DNA of 64,000 nucleotides, taken from the NCBI GenBank assembly GCA_030429565.1, contig JAUIFE010000004.1, positions 499,335 through 563,334 on the forward strand. The letters are read 5' to 3'. The translations under genes and the position numbers were made by a program. This document shows, piece by piece, positions 44,849 through 58,900 of this stretch; position 1 is the stretch's first letter, and each line of letters begins with the position of its first letter. The notes under the pieces are model-generated. The model saw only the letters and a program-made list of their open reading frames with translations. It had not been told where the DNA came from and made no database searches. This DNA is from Holophagae bacterium. GTDB lineage: Bacteria; Acidobacteriota; Holophagae; Acanthopleuribacterales; Acanthopleuribacteraceae.

Positions 44849-46045
44849 TTAGCGGTACTGCTCAATTAGGTCTATAAACGCGGCTTCATCCACATAATCC
44901 TGCCAATCAGCATCTCCATCGACTTCAGATGCCGTTACTGTTTCGGCGGCCAAGCAGTGGGCTAAGGTGGTGAGTGCCTCATCGCGGCGACCGCGAAGAG
45001 CCAGAAGGGAGGCGTGGTTGTAGTTGTCTTTTAAGGACTTGCGCAAAACCGTCGCTTGGCGCTGCAAGGCGTTTTCTGCATGAGTCAACGATGCTTCAGC
45101 CTGCGCTGATGTTTCGGCCAAGTGATAGAGCAACAAATGCTCGGTGGCTAAGTTTTCAAAAGCAAGGTAACCGTCGGGTGTGCTTTTCAAGGCGGCTTCG
45201 AATATTGCCACCGCGCGCTCCCGCAAAATCCGCTCTTCGGCCGGCGGCGTCACCGAGCTCGCCATATCACTTAGTTGGTAACCCCAATTAACCAGCGCAT
45301 TGTAATAGTCGGGTTTGACATCAACCGCCGCGCGGTATTTCGCCAACGCCTGTTCTTGCAAAACACGGGCCTCGCTTTGCGTTTCCGCCAGTTTGGCCAG
45401 TTCACCCAACTCGAAGGCCCAATAGTGAAGCGACTCGTGCAGCTCGGGATTAATCGCAACCGCCGCCGCGTACTTGGCCACGGCCTGCTCACGCAAGGTC
45501 CGTGCTTCGTCGGGCGTGGCTGCAAGGACGGCGATGTCCCCAAGTTGGTCGCCCCAATGGTGAAGCGACGGATAAAAGTCAGCTTTCACGGCCAAGGCGG
45601 CTGCGAATTGTGCGGCTGCCTGCTGACGCAGTTGCCTTTTTTCGGCTGGGCTTGCGGCGGTTTCGGCCAATTCACCCAATTCAAAACCCCAGTTGTGAAG
45701 CGCCTCATGCAGGTCCGATTTCACGGCGACGGCGGCTGCGTATTTTTCGATCGCCTGCCGGCGTAAGACGCGTTCTTCGGGGACATTTGGCGCCACCTCG
45801 GCCAGTTCGCCAAGCGCATATCCCCAATTGTGAAAGGCCTGATGAAAATCGGGCTTGGCCGCTACGGCGGAGGCATAATGCGCCGCCGCTTGCTCAAACA
45901 AATCCCGGGCCGCCTCATAGGTATCGGCCTGGATCGCTTGTTCGTCACAAGCATGAGCCAAGTGGCAGGCGGCCCCGTGTTTGGTGGTTTTGTCAAAGGC
46001 ACTTAATGGAACTATTCTTTTGGCATAAAGCGTTTCTTGCGTCAT
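44849..46045 (-). CDS. TPR-like protein with five exact 45-residue repeats
   Basis: 398 residues. Five consecutive repeats at 70-114, 115-159, 160-204, 205-249 and 250-294 are each exactly 45 residues. Their pattern is (A/S)LHNWGfeLGELA...EaR.LReQA.aKYaaAvavkpD. This is an enlarged TPR with an 11-residue insertion, as in the TPR arrays of myxobacteria and cyanobacteria. The C-terminal ~100 residues (about 295-398) resemble the TPR end-of-group domain, ending DWQDYVDEAAFIDLIEQYR. There is no signal peptide, so it is probably a cytoplasmic scaffold. ATG start at 46043-46045; the ribosome binding site is weak. No adjacent gene suggests the partner. Confidence 0.85.
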   Translation of the reverse strand: MTQETLYAKRIVPLSAFDKTTKHGAACHLAHACDEQAIQADTYEAARDLFEQAAAHYASAVAAKPDFHQAFHNWGYALGELAEVAPNVPEERVLRRQAIEKYAAAVAVKSDLHEALHNWGFELGELAETAASPAEKRQLRQQAAAQFAAALAVKADFYPSLHHWGDQLGDIAVLAATPDEARTLREQAVAKYAAAVAINPELHESLHYWAFELGELAKLAETQSEARVLQEQALAKYRAAVDVKPDYYNALVNWGYQLSDMASSVTPPAEERILRERAVAIFEAALKSTPDGYLAFENLATEHLLLYHLAETSAQAEASLTHAENALQRQATVLRKSLKDNYNHASLLALRGRRDEALTTLAHCLAAETVTASEVDGDADWQDYVDEAAFIDLIEQYR

Positions 46046-46990
46046 GTGTCACCACCGCAGGCAGCGCTGGAGAGCCATCGACCCTGGTGCTCAGCAACCG
46101 CTAACCAAATTCTAGAGGTCACCCATAAAATATCAAAATTTTTGGGCGCAGGTTCGCAAAGAAAAGACAGTGACAGCAGGTCAGACACCCTAGATCCTGG
46201 CCGACAGGTTTGCGCCAAATCAACGGTTTTGGGAGCCACGTTATGGGACAAAGGCTCAAGCCAGGGGTCCCCACGGCGACGGAAACCTGGCTTGAGCCCA
46301 AGCGTGCGACTTGGTGGCGGCATGGCAAAGTCGTGCATGCCTAAGCGCAAGACCGAAAGGTCGTGTTTGAAGCCCGGACAATTGCACAGCAGGACCTAAC
46401 CGTCGCAGTCCAAGTGATTAAATAGGCGATGCATCGATCAGAACCAACACCGAGGCGATAGATGGAGGGTCGAGCTCCCCCTCTGGGAGACCTTCCACCG
46501 GCCCCCTCAAGACAAAACATGACATGGCCCCGCATTCCACCACCCGATTTTTTTACAAAATCACTTAACTGGAAGCAATGGCGAAAAGAAGGACCGTTTC
46601 GTTATCTTAATTACCTGGTTTAATTAGGATTAAAAACTAATCCTTGCAGCGCTCATAACCCGATTCCGCTTTAACACAGGTGTCGATGATTTTTCTTTGG
46701 CTAATTGTTCTTGATAAGAAACTCCTTTAAGCAGATAATTGACGGCGCGAGTCGTGTTTTTTACGATCTAAATCGCTAGTCTTCTCGCCTTTTTTGTTTT
46801 TTTATAGATGAAGTGCAGCTATCTGTTTTTTATTTTCGTTAATGCGACAACCAGCTACCGTTGGTTTATATTTTTTGCGCGTGTTTTCTACGATCTTCAC
46901 ATTTCGACCTCTTGTTTTTTGCCCGTTCGAATGAGGCATTAAGAACGACACAACCAACTTTTCCTACACCGATTCCAGTGAGGCATTTCC
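46046..46990. other. Intergenic leader of the RHS locus
   Basis: 945 bp with no supportable gene. The first part (46046-46420) contains a perfect 13-bp inverted repeat at 46253-46298 and may be a dispersed element. The second part (46540-46980) is strongly A/T-rich and contains long T runs, as expected for the promoter of the giant gene. I could not settle on a single promoter. Confidence 0.5.
46253..46298. repeat. Perfect 13-bp inverted repeat
   Basis: GGCTCAAGCCAGG (46253-46265) and its exact complement (46286-46298) flank a 20-base loop. No T-run follows on either strand. It could be a hairpin-forming element or the core of a dispersed repeat. Confidence 0.65.
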
Positions 46991-49900
46991 TTGACAAGAC
47001 GACCTTTCGCCTTTAGTTACTTCTGCGCCATCATTTTTGGCGCTGCGTTTTTTGGGGGGTCCAGTCCCCTTTTCGCCAAAGGAACAACCACCTTACCCTG
47101 TGCGGCTTGCGATGAGGGCGCGATTCTGATCAGCCAAGGCTTCAGCCTTAACGCCGACGAGGAGGATCCTTCCGCGCAAGTGCCTGCCTCGTTACAACCC
47201 TATTTTCATCAAGTGGTTGACGCAGTGTCGGGTGAGAAACGTTGGCTTTTTGATTTGGGCCCACGCAAGTTGATGGTTTACAACCAAGCGCAGATTTCGG
47301 TAACCGGAAGCGGACGCCTGCCCAACCTCGAAATCCGAACCCAGTGCGAAGTTTATGTGGCCGAGGGCAGTGGTTTCCAATTGCGCGGGCAACAAGGCGG
47401 TCGTTTTGATATTCTCGCCGGCGGCGAAATTCGCTACGACGGTTATATCGACAGCCAAATGGATCAAGCCATGGCCGTGATTCGTTTGAACAGCAACTGT
47501 GGCCCTTTGATCACAGGGAGCCAGTCGCGATTGCGAACGCAAGGAAACCGTGCCGTGGCCGAATCGGTGCGCCTGCAAACTTGTGCCGGCCATATTTTTC
47601 TGGCGGGCTCGATTGACATCGAATATGCGGCGGGTGACCAGGCCGGTGAAGCAATGGTCGTGGCGCTCGCGGGCCAAGTGGACATTGACGGTGCCACCAT
47701 TTACGAGCAGAACGAAAACGATGTGCGGCAAACCTCCGGGATTCACATTCGCTCTCAGGGTGACACGACGCCGGGCCGCATTATGGTCGAAGCCGCGTAT
47801 GACCTTACCGTTTATGGTTTGGGTTTTCCTTGGAAAAACGAAGATCCGTTGGTGTTTAACACGGCTGACAGCCAAGGCACACTGAGCATCGATAAGGGTA
47901 ACGAAACCCAAAAAGGCGCGATGGTTCAGCTCATCAGCAAAACCGGCGATCTGTTCCTTCACGATTTTGCCATCGACGTGGCCAACCACCAAAATGCTTT
48001 TTCCGAGGTTCTGCTTAACGCCAAAGGGAACATCACCGTTGCGAACAACGGCCATCAAACCCCGCGCGTTGCCATTGACGGACGCGGTCTTAGCGGCGAT
48101 CACAATCGCGGCGCTACCTTAGCCCTGCAATCCCACACGGCCAAAGTCCTGCTTTTACAAGGAACGGCCCTCGATGCCGGCGGCCTGGACGCATCCCAAA
48201 CCGGCCACATCCAGTTAACCAGTTGCCTTGGTATCTATAGCCAGGCACAAGTTAACCCGGTGGCAGAAGCGCACAGTGATTGCGACAGCCAGACACCTCA
48301 GATGGGTTATGAGTCGTTGCGTTTGGCGCCAACCACCTTGCCGGCGGCCACGCCCGGCCTGGCTTATGCGACAACCTTAAATGCCAACCACAGCGGCGGC
48401 ATGCCTTCCCTTTTCCGTTTGGTTGATGCGCCGGCGGGCGTTGTGCTCAACGCCTACAGCGGACTGCTGACCTGGGCGGAACCCACAAGTGGCACGCACA
48501 CCATGACGGTTGAAGCCGTCGCGGGTTGCAGCCGTGTTGTGCAAGTTTTGACATTGGACGTATCCGGCGACAGCGTGAACCGTGCACCAATTTTTGTTTC
48601 GACTCCGATCTTGGACGCCCTGGTCGACGAAGATTACCATTACAGTGTTGCCGTGAACGATCCCGATCATGCAAGCGATCAATTGACGGTTTCCCTGCAG
48701 CAGGGTCCCGCGGGCATGGTTTACAACGCCGCCACCGGTGCGTTGCGGTGGCGACCTGATGCGACGCAGGTCGGTGAGCATGCGGTTCAACTGCAAGTGC
48801 ACGATCCGCTTGCCGCGATGGCCCAACAAGCCTTTTCCGTGACGGTCGCACCCAGACCCAACCGTGCACCTGTGTTCACATCTGAACCCGAATTGTATGG
48901 CACGGCCGGTCAAACATATCGTTATCAGGCAACGGCGCAGGACCCCGACGGTGACACGCTCACTTTTTGGGTTGTAAACGGTCCTACCGGCATGTTGGTA
49001 TCCAACGACGGCTTGGTCACCTGGACCACGAACCGAGACGACGCCGGTGTCTATGCGGTAACGCTTGAAGTACGCGATCCGTCCGGCGCATCGGCGCAAC
49101 AGGTGTATCAATTAGCCTTGAGCCCCGCGCCCAACCGCGCGCCTGAGTTCACCGCGACACCAGGCACCGATGTGGTGGCCGAGCAAACCTACCTTTATCA
49201 AGCCACCGCGCAAGATGAAGACGGTGACAGCTTAACCTTCTCGCGTATCGCCGGTCCCAACGGTTTGACCATCGACGCCGCTTCCGGCCTGGTTACTTGG
49301 ACCACGACCCGCGATCATGTCGGCGACCACAATGTCACCCTCGAAGTAACCGATGGCAACGGTGGCAGCGATCAGCAGACCTTTACCCTTACCGTCGGAC
49401 CCGCGCCAAACCGCGCACCTGAGTTCACCTCGACGCCGATCACCGACGTGTTGGCCGAGCAAACCTACCAATACCAAGCCACCGCACAAGACGCCGACGG
49501 CGATACCCTTACCTTTACCCGCATTGCCGCTCCCGAAAGTTTGACCATCGACACCGCTACCGGTCTTGTTGCTTGGACGCCGACTCTCGAACAAAGCGGC
49601 GAACAGCAAGTCATCCTGGAAGTCATCGATGGCAACGGCGGCAGCGATCAGCAGGCGTTCACCCTTCTGGTTACCTTGCCCAGCAACGGTGCACCACGCA
49701 TCACCTCTACCCCGGTCACCTCCGTTGCACTGGGTACGACCTATGCGTACCAGGTCACCGCCACAGATCCCGACCAAGACCCCCTGACCTACAGCCTCGT
49801 CGCAGGTCCGGCCGGCATGACTCAAGACGCCGATAGTGGTTTGATGACGTGGGACACCCCCAACGCCTGCAGCGAAGGCCAATTCGACATTACCACCCGC

Positions 49901-52900
49901 GTCACTGATCCACGCGGCGCTGGCGACGAACAAACCTTTACCCTGCTGCTGCAACGCGAAGGCGCCGAACGCAATTACACCTTTGTGGTGGACCGCGCCG
50001 GCAACGGCCAACGTTTAATCAATGAAACTGATGAAACCAACAACACGGCAAGCCTAAGGGTGCGCGCATGCGGCCAGTGGCGCGAACACGTTTGCAGTAT
50101 CGACCACAGCACACCGCCCGCACCCACAACCGAACCCTTGGCAACCGGCACGCGCGACGGCACGCAAAACATCATCAAACACAATGCCCAACCCGGCATT
50201 GACTTGCGTGTAGCCGGTTTTGACCGCTCGCTTGAGGTTGTCGATCCCCAAACACTGGAACGCTCAGGTGAGCTGCGCGTCGAAGTAGAAAACAACGGCC
50301 TGGATCCGTTTACCGGCACCTTTGCGGTGCGTTTGTTCGAAGACCAAAACAGCAATGGCAGCTACGATGCCGAGGACGAACTGCTTGGCGAACAACAAGT
50401 TATCGATCTCGCAGCCACCGAATCAACCTGGCTGACCTTCCCGCTCCACGGTCGTGCCTTGTTTGCCGGCAACGTGCTTTACGCCCAACTCGACACCACT
50501 TCCCTGGTGACTGAAAACGATGAGAGCAACAACCTCATCCACAGCGGTGCCTATCTGGGCTACCGACCACCAACCGGGTTCCTGATGCCCGTTCTCGAGT
50601 GGAAGTGGACCAATGAAGAAGACAACGGCGCCTATGCCAATACCCAAATGGCACCCTTGGTGGTGAACGTCAACGACGACAACGGCGACGGCGTGATCAA
50701 TGAAAACGACGTGCCCGATGTGCTCACCGTCGGTGGTGATTGCCATGGCAGTGGTCGTGGCAAGTTGGTCGCACTCGACGGCCGCAACGGCGCCGTGCTG
50801 TGGTCTACCGACCCGGCCACCCATTCAGTTTTGGGTTGTTTCGGCATTGCCGCCGGTGATTTGGACGATGACGGTTTGATTGAAATCGTTGCGCTTGGCG
50901 CCAACGAAAACCGTGAACATTTCATGATTTTTGAACACGACGGCTCCTTCAAGCTGTTTTCGGAAGATTTGGGCTATGTGCCATATGCCGGCTACGGCGA
51001 CACCAACTTCACCCTTGCCGACCTCAATCGCGACGGCACACCGGAAATCCTGTTTAGCAAACGGATTTACAACAACCAGGGTCAACTGCTGGCGGAAGGC
51101 CCTGGCGACCCCGACCGTAACTACCAACCCGTCGCTGTCGACCTCGACCTGCAAGGCGACATGGAAGTCATCTACGGCGCTTATGCCATGCGCTCGGACG
51201 GAAGCCTGTACTGGGATGCCACTGACATTGCCCCCGAGCAAACCTTTAACTTTGTATTTCGTGGCGCGGTCGGCAACCTCGACGACGACCCCATGCCCGA
51301 GATTGTTCTCACCAGCACCAATCGCGCGAGCGCCGGCCGCGTGGTTGCCTTAGAGCACGACGGGACGCTGAAATGGTATGGACGCGGTGATTTCAATCGA
51401 TCACGTGGCGGCGGCCAAGCCACCATCGCCGATTTCGACGGTGACGGCGAACCAGAAGTCGGCATTGCCGGCAGAACTGAATACACCGTGCTTGAAACGG
51501 ACGGTAGCCTGAAATGGGAAACTGACATTGTCGACGCCTCATCCGGTTACACCGGTTCAACCGTCTTTGATTTTGACGGTGACGGCCGTTTCGAAGTCGT
51601 CATGAGCGACGAAGAGTACCTTTACGTCTTCGACGGCAACACCGGCCGCATCCTGTTCCGCGAAAACGCACTCTCGGGCACCCTTACCGAATACCCGGTG
51701 GTTGCCGATGTCGATGGCGACAACCGCGCCGAAATTATCACCAGCAGTAACCGCCACGGTTTCTTGGGTGCCCCACCCGAGGGATCTGAATGGGGCATCT
51801 TTGTTTACGGCGACCGTTTTAACAACTGGGTCAACGCCCGCCGCATGTGGCACCAAAACGATTACTCGGTGACCAATGTCAACGACGACGGCACCATTCC
51901 AACCCATCCCGATCCCTATTGGTTGTATCCGCAAACCAACCTGTACCACAGCCAGATCTCACCTGGGCTCAACCCCTTAGCGGCACCGGATCTCACCATC
52001 TCGCGCGTGCGGGAAGAAAACTGCAATTGCCCCGAGCAAATCAATCTGAGCGCGCGCATCGGCAACGGCGGCAGCGCGACCGCCCCGGCCGGGGTTCCCA
52101 TTTCCATCTACACCGACCTGCCGGCGCAGGGCGGCCGCCTGTTGGGTGTGGTCCACACCAGCCGCATTCTCAAACCGGGTGAGTACGAAGATATTCGCTA
52201 CGCGGCCAACAACAGCCCATGCCTGACCACCCCGCCGAGTTTCGTCAGTGATCCCCTTCTCCGTCACCCACAGGGCGAGTGGTACCGCTTCCGCCTTGAG
52301 GCACACAATCCGAACGGCGACACGCTGACCTACTCAATCGTTAACTACGAAAACGAGTGGTTGGCCTACAACGAGTTCCTGCGTTTTGATGAATCCACCA
52401 ACGAGGTGCAAATCGTGCCGTGGGCGCTGCCAGGCCAATATCCGATTGCGGTAGAGGTTCACAACAGCCGTGGCGGCATGGACCAACTGATTTGGACCGT
52501 CGACATTTACGACACCGGCAACGTGGCGCCGCGTATTACTTCCGAAGCGGTCACCGACGCCTATACCAACATCCCATACAGCTATAGGGTCACGGCGGTT
52601 GACGACAACGGCCACGACCTTGAATTCACCTTGATTGAAGGCATCGAAGGCATGAACCTCGATCCGCAAACCGGTGAACTCACATGGCTGCCAACGGTCC
52701 GCCTGCAACGGGTGGACGTCACCATTGAAGTCCACGATGGCCGTGGTGGTCGTGATCGCCAGTTCTTCACGGTGACCACCCAAAACCTCAGACCGGTTTT
52801 CGTTTCCGAGGTACCTGAGCGTGTGGCAGTCGTGCTCGGCGAATCCTGGTCATACCAACCGCAAGCCGTCGACCCCAACGGCGACCCCGTTCGCTTCAGC

Positions 52901-55900
52901 ATCAGTTCCAACACCGAATGGACCTACGATGCCGAAACCAACACCGTCACTTATCGTCCGATCTCACGGTCCGGCGGTGGTGTTTTGGTCTTCGCCGACG
53001 ATCCCTATGGCGGCCGCACCGTTCAGTCGATTCGTTATACCCATTTGCTGCCGGAGGACAACAGCCCACCCACCGTGGTTTCAACACCGCCAACCCAAGC
53101 CTTGGTCGACCAACCCTTTAGTTATCAAATTGTGGCCGAAGACCCCGATGGCGACCTGTTGCACTTCACCCGAGGTTCTTACCAATCCGGTTTGGCCGTC
53201 AGTCCTGAAGGTTTGTTGACCTGGGTTCCCACCCAAACCGGCACCTTCCAAGTCGGCGCCTACATCGACGATTATCGTGGCAACCGCATTCGTTATTTGT
53301 TCCAACTCAACGTGATCGAACGAACCAACCAAAGCCCGACCTTCACCCGTGTGCCCGAGAACCTGGTGCTTGCACCTGGCCAGAACTACCAGTTCCAGTT
53401 GCAAGCCGAAGACGGCGACGGCGACGCATTGACCTTCTATTTGGTCGACGGCCCCACCAGTTTGACCGTCGACGCGAGCGGCCTGCTGACTTGGACCGCA
53501 CAAACTATTGGTAACTATAACCTTACCGTCGGCGTTCGCGATGATTTCGGTGCGGCGAGCCAGGCAAGCAACGTGATTGTTGTTAGCGAAAGCAATGAGA
53601 ATCCGGCGTTCACCAACTTGCCGGAAAACGCCCAGGTCACCCTCGGCGCGAGCTACACTTACCAACTGGAAGCAAGCGACGCCGACAGCGACAGCCTCAT
53701 CTTTACACTGGACCAAGGCCCGGCCGGTCTCGCCTTAAGCGAAGGCGGTTTGATCGAATGGACGCCGGACCAAATCGGCAACTTCGAGGTCCGCATCACG
53801 CTGGCCGACGGCCGCGGCGGCTTTAGCCAAGGTGGTTTCAGCATCGCCGTTGTTGACCAGCCGAACCAAGCACCGGTCATCGCGACGACGCCACCCACCG
53901 AAGCCATCATCCTCGGCGGACGTTTCTATTACCAACTGTACGCCTACGATCCCGACGGCGATGAACTGACCATCGCGATTGAAACGGCGCCCGATGGGCT
54001 GCAAATGTCGGACACGCATTTGATGAGCTGGACACCTTCGGCAATTGGCAGCTACGAAGTGGTTGTCATCGCCGTCGACCCGGATGGTGCTTATGTTCGT
54101 CAAACCATCCCGGTTCTGGTCGTTGAAGATCCCAGCAACGAGCCGCCGCAGATTACCAGCGTGCCAATGCAAATCACCCGCGTTTTGTCACCTTACGCCT
54201 ACCAAGTGGAAGTTACGGACGCCGATGGTGACAGCTTGACCTACAGCTTGAGCGAATCACCGGAAGGGATGACGATTAACGCCGTCACCGGCCTCATCAC
54301 CTGGACGCCGGACGAAACACAGATCGGGACCAACCATGTCACAGTACGCGTCGATGACGCCCGCGAAGCTTGGGCATCCCAAATCTTCGCGTTGCGTGTA
54401 ACCGAGGAAGAAAACCGGGCGCCGCAATTCACCTCGACACCGGAATTGAGTGTGCCGCAAGACCAATTGTGGTCGTACGCCATGAGCGCCGTTGATGCCG
54501 ACAACGACGTTTTGACCTTCCAACTCATCAGCGCCCCCGCCGGTATGGCGATTAACGAAAATCGCCTGCAGTGGGAGCCGGAAACCCTGGGCGAATTCGA
54601 GGTTTTGGTCAGCGTGCGAGACGCCTACGCCGGCAGCGACGAACAGCGTTTCACCATCACCGTCACTGACCCACTTGGCAACCGCGCCCCGCGTTTCACC
54701 ACCCAACCCCAGGTCGCCATCCCGGTCGATCAGGTGTGGATGTATTCCTTTGATGCTGAAGATGCCGACGGTGACGCCGTCACCTTTAGCTTAATCGAAG
54801 CACCGCAAGAGATGACGCTGCTCGGTCAAACGCTGAACTGGACACCGACCGAGATGGGTTTCGTTCAGGTCGCGATTTTGGCCGAAGACAACCAAGGCGC
54901 GCAGACAGAACAACGTTTTACGCTGACGGTTCAGTTCCAGGGCAACCATCCGCCGCGTTTCACCTCGGACCCAATCGTGACTGCCGAAGTCGGTCGCCGC
55001 TATTTCTACGACGCCCAAGTGGAAGATCTCGACGGTTACCCGATTGAGTTCAGCTTGGAGCAAGCCCCTACCACCATGACCCGTGATCGCTGGCGCGGTA
55101 TTCTCACCTGGGAACCGACGATGGACGATCTGGGCGAGCACGAAATTACCGTGGTCGTCACCGACGCCCACGGCGCCCGCGCGCTGCAGCATTACACCTT
55201 GCGCGTGGTTGATCCCGGCGACATCACGCCACCGATCATCGGCCTCAACTATGACCGCACCGAATTCGATTTGGGCGAAACCTTTAACTTCAACGTCGCC
55301 ACCCCGGACCGCGGCGATATTGCCACCATCGAAGCACGCCTCGGCGACCAAGCGATTGCGCTCGACGAGAATCTGTATGGTGCTTGGGTCAGCAACCAAA
55401 GCGGCGAATTACACCTGGTGGTCACCGCCCGCGACGACGCCGGCAACGAAGCTACCGCCCAAGGCACGATTTTCGTCGCCGACCCCAGCGACACCAACGC
55501 ACCATTGGTCGCCATCCATACCCCGCAAAGGCACGGTACCATCACCGCGCCCACCGATGTCATCGCGACCGTTCAGGACGAACGCTTGAGCCATTGGGTG
55601 CTCGACATCACCCGCGCCGGCGAAGAATGCTACAAAACCATCGCTCGCGGCACGAATCAGTTGGACCACCAATCCGCCGGTCTGTTCGACACCAGCCTGT
55701 TGCGCAACGGCATGTACCACCTCCGTCTGTCGGCCTTCGACCAAGGCGGCAGCGCCACCGGCGATTTCGCCACCGTCATCCTCGCCGGCAAACTCAAAGC
55801 CGGCCATTTCGAAGTCGGCGTCAAAGATCTCGCCCTTCCCTTAAAAGGCATTCCCGTCGAATTGAACCGCCAGTACGATTCAAGCGACAAGTGCCCTGGC

Positions 55901-58900
55901 GATTTTGGTTACGGTTGGCGTCTCGCCGAACCCGATGTCCAGCTCAACATCAGCATGGCTCTATTCTGGGAACTCGACAAGCAGTACATCTGCGTCTCGC
56001 CCTCCGGTCATGTGAAGTATCCACCCTACGAATTTTGTAACGGTGTTGAGCTGCCTTATTACTGTGTCGCCGATAGTTACGCCCATTATGTCAGTGTCAC
56101 CATGCCTGACGGTAGCACCGAAAGCTGGGATGTCGAAATTGACACGGTTGGCAATATCGAACGGACCTGTACCGAGATCGATGTGCCGCGCGGCGTCTCT
56201 TTCATCTTCAAACCACGGCCTGGCACCACCTCAACCTTGGAAATCACGGATCAACCCTACTACTTCTTCGCGCCCTTCCAGCAAGACGACGGCACCGTCG
56301 ATTATTTGATTGTCGACGACGAATTCCGTCCCATGGATCCCAAAAACTTCCGCTTGGTCACCAAAGACAACATTGAGTTCCTGATCAACAAAGACACTGG
56401 TTTGCGCAGTATTCGGGATCTCGAGGATAACCGTGTCGCATACAACCGATTCGGGATCATGCACAGCGCCGGCATCGGTATTCGCTACGAACGCGACGCC
56501 GCCGACCGCATTGTGCGCGCCATCGACCCCGATGGCGAAAGCATCCACTACGGTTACGACGAACGCGGTGACCTGGTCAGCGTCACCAACCGCGAAGGCC
56601 ACACCACCGGCTATCGCTACGACGCCAACCACAACCTCATCGAAGTCGTTGATCCCAACGGTGATATCCCCGCCAAATTGCATTACGACGAAACGGGGCG
56701 ACTTGTCGCGCAGGAAGATCCCTACGGGAACCGCATTAACTACGACCATGACATTGAGGGGCGCCAAGAACGGATTACCGACCGCAACGGCGGCCTGCAT
56801 GTGTACATCTATGACGAACAAGGATACGTCGTCCAGGCAACCGATCCATTGGGGTTCACCACCGCTTACGAATACGACGCCGGTGGCCATGAAATCGTTA
56901 AACGCGAAGCCGTCGGCACCGCCCTGGAGCGCCGCACCGAACGAACCTTTAACGAAGCGGGCCGTATTCTCACCGAAACCGATCCCGCCGGCCGCGTCAC
57001 CACCTACACCTACGATGCCGGCGGCGATATCCTGCGTTACGACGGTCCCGGCGGTCTCGCCTACGATTTCGAATATGACAACTATGGCCGCATCGTCACC
57101 GTCATCGACCCCATGGGCGACACCAAAACCAACGACTACGACGGCTTGATCAAAACCATCACCGAACCTGGCGGTTTCATCCGCCGCGAACGTTATTCCC
57201 GGTTCGGCCGTTTGATCGAAGTGACCGATGCCGACGGCGCCGTTACCCGGATCACCGAAAACAGCCAAGGCCGCCGTCTGCGCGAAGAACGCGACATCGT
57301 TGATTCCGCCGGTGACATCGAAACCTTGGTCTGGCAGAACAGCTATGATCGCGACGGCCGCTTGCTCACCCATACCGATCCCCTCGGTGCCGTCACCCAA
57401 CATACCTACGACGTAAACGGTCGCAAAATCAGTACGCGTGATGCCTTGGGTCGCGAAACCCGTTTCGTGTATGCCCCCAACGGCAAAGAAGTGCGCCGCA
57501 TTTTGCCGGACGGCACCCACCTCATCACCACCTACGACGCCGAAGGCCAACCCCTCAGCCAAACCTCAACCTTTGGCGCCGTCACCCACAACGAATGGGA
57601 CGCCGCCGGACGCCTCGTTGCCACCACCGATGCGCAAGGCGCTACTGTGCGCTTTGGTTACGATGCGCTGCACCGACAAACCGACAGCTTCGACCCCCAA
57701 AACCGCCATACCCAGTATGTGTTCGACAACCTAAACCGTAAAACCGCCGTCATTGATGCCGCCGGAGCCGTCACCGCCACCGAATACGACGCCGCCGGCA
57801 ACCCAATCCGCAAAACCAAACCCAGCGGGCACGTGACCGAAACCGAATACGACGCCAAAGGTCGCCGCACCCGCATTATCCACGGCGACGGCGGTCTCGA
57901 ACGATTCGCATACGATGCGCGCAACCAACTCATCCAAAAAACCGACCAGCTCGGTTTTGTCACTCGCTTCGAATACGACGCCAATCAACGGTTAACCGAC
58001 GTTTTCGACGCCGCCGGCGGCGTGACCTCGTTCAGCTACGACACGCTTGGCCGTGAAATCGCCGTCACCGACGCCGAAGGCCGCACCACCGAACGGCGTT
58101 ACGATCCGCTCGGCCGTGTCACGCGCCGCATCTTACCCGACGGCCGCTTCGAACGTTTTACCTACAACTTGTTGGGCAACCAAACCCAACACACCGATTT
58201 CAGTGGTCGGACCACCAACTTTGTTTACGACCAAGACAACCGCCTACGCGAACGCCGTTACGCCGACGGTAGCGTCCATCGTTTTGAATACGACGCCTTG
58301 GGTCTGCTCAGGTTATCGGCAAGCCCCGACCGGCAACGGAACTACGACTACAGCGTCACCGGCCGGCTAACACGCATAACAAACGACAACGGTACCTGGA
58401 TCGACTACGGTTATAACGACGCCGGGTTCTTAACCGACGTCACGACCCCCTTCGGTCAAACCCTTTCCAGCTACAACAACGCCGGCAGACGCGATAGCAT
58501 CACCTCGGCTGAAGGTGAAACAACCCACTTCGCCTACGACGCCGACGGCTGGATCGACACCGTCACCTTCCCCAACGGCAATGTCGCCCACACCACCCAC
58601 GATGCAGCCGGCCGGGTGACAACCAACGATTTAGTCGACGCCACCGGCAACCTACTCGCCGCCTACGAGGCGCAATACGACTTGCGTGGCAACCGGACAG
58701 CTCTTACCGAGGCCGATGGTTTCACACGCACGTACCAATACGACGCTCTCTCGCGTTTGACCGAAGAACGCATCAGCGATCCAAACCAAGCCGGCGAAGA
58801 TGTGTTTCTTTTCGAATACGATGCCGTCGGCAACCGCGTGCGCAGCACCTTTAACAACGAAGACACCATCGCCGTCTACGACGTCACCGACCGTCTGGAA

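Noticed and set aside
46042..46350. Minus-strand frame of 102 codons overlapping the TPR gene start
   Set aside because: It runs through the 13-bp inverted repeat and overlaps the leader of a real gene; no family or start signal supports it.
56231..57562. Antisense frame of 443 codons within the RHS repeats
   Set aside because: It mirrors the periodic YD-repeat codons on the other strand and has a Gly/Val/Ala-rich, repetitive composition typical of shadow frames.
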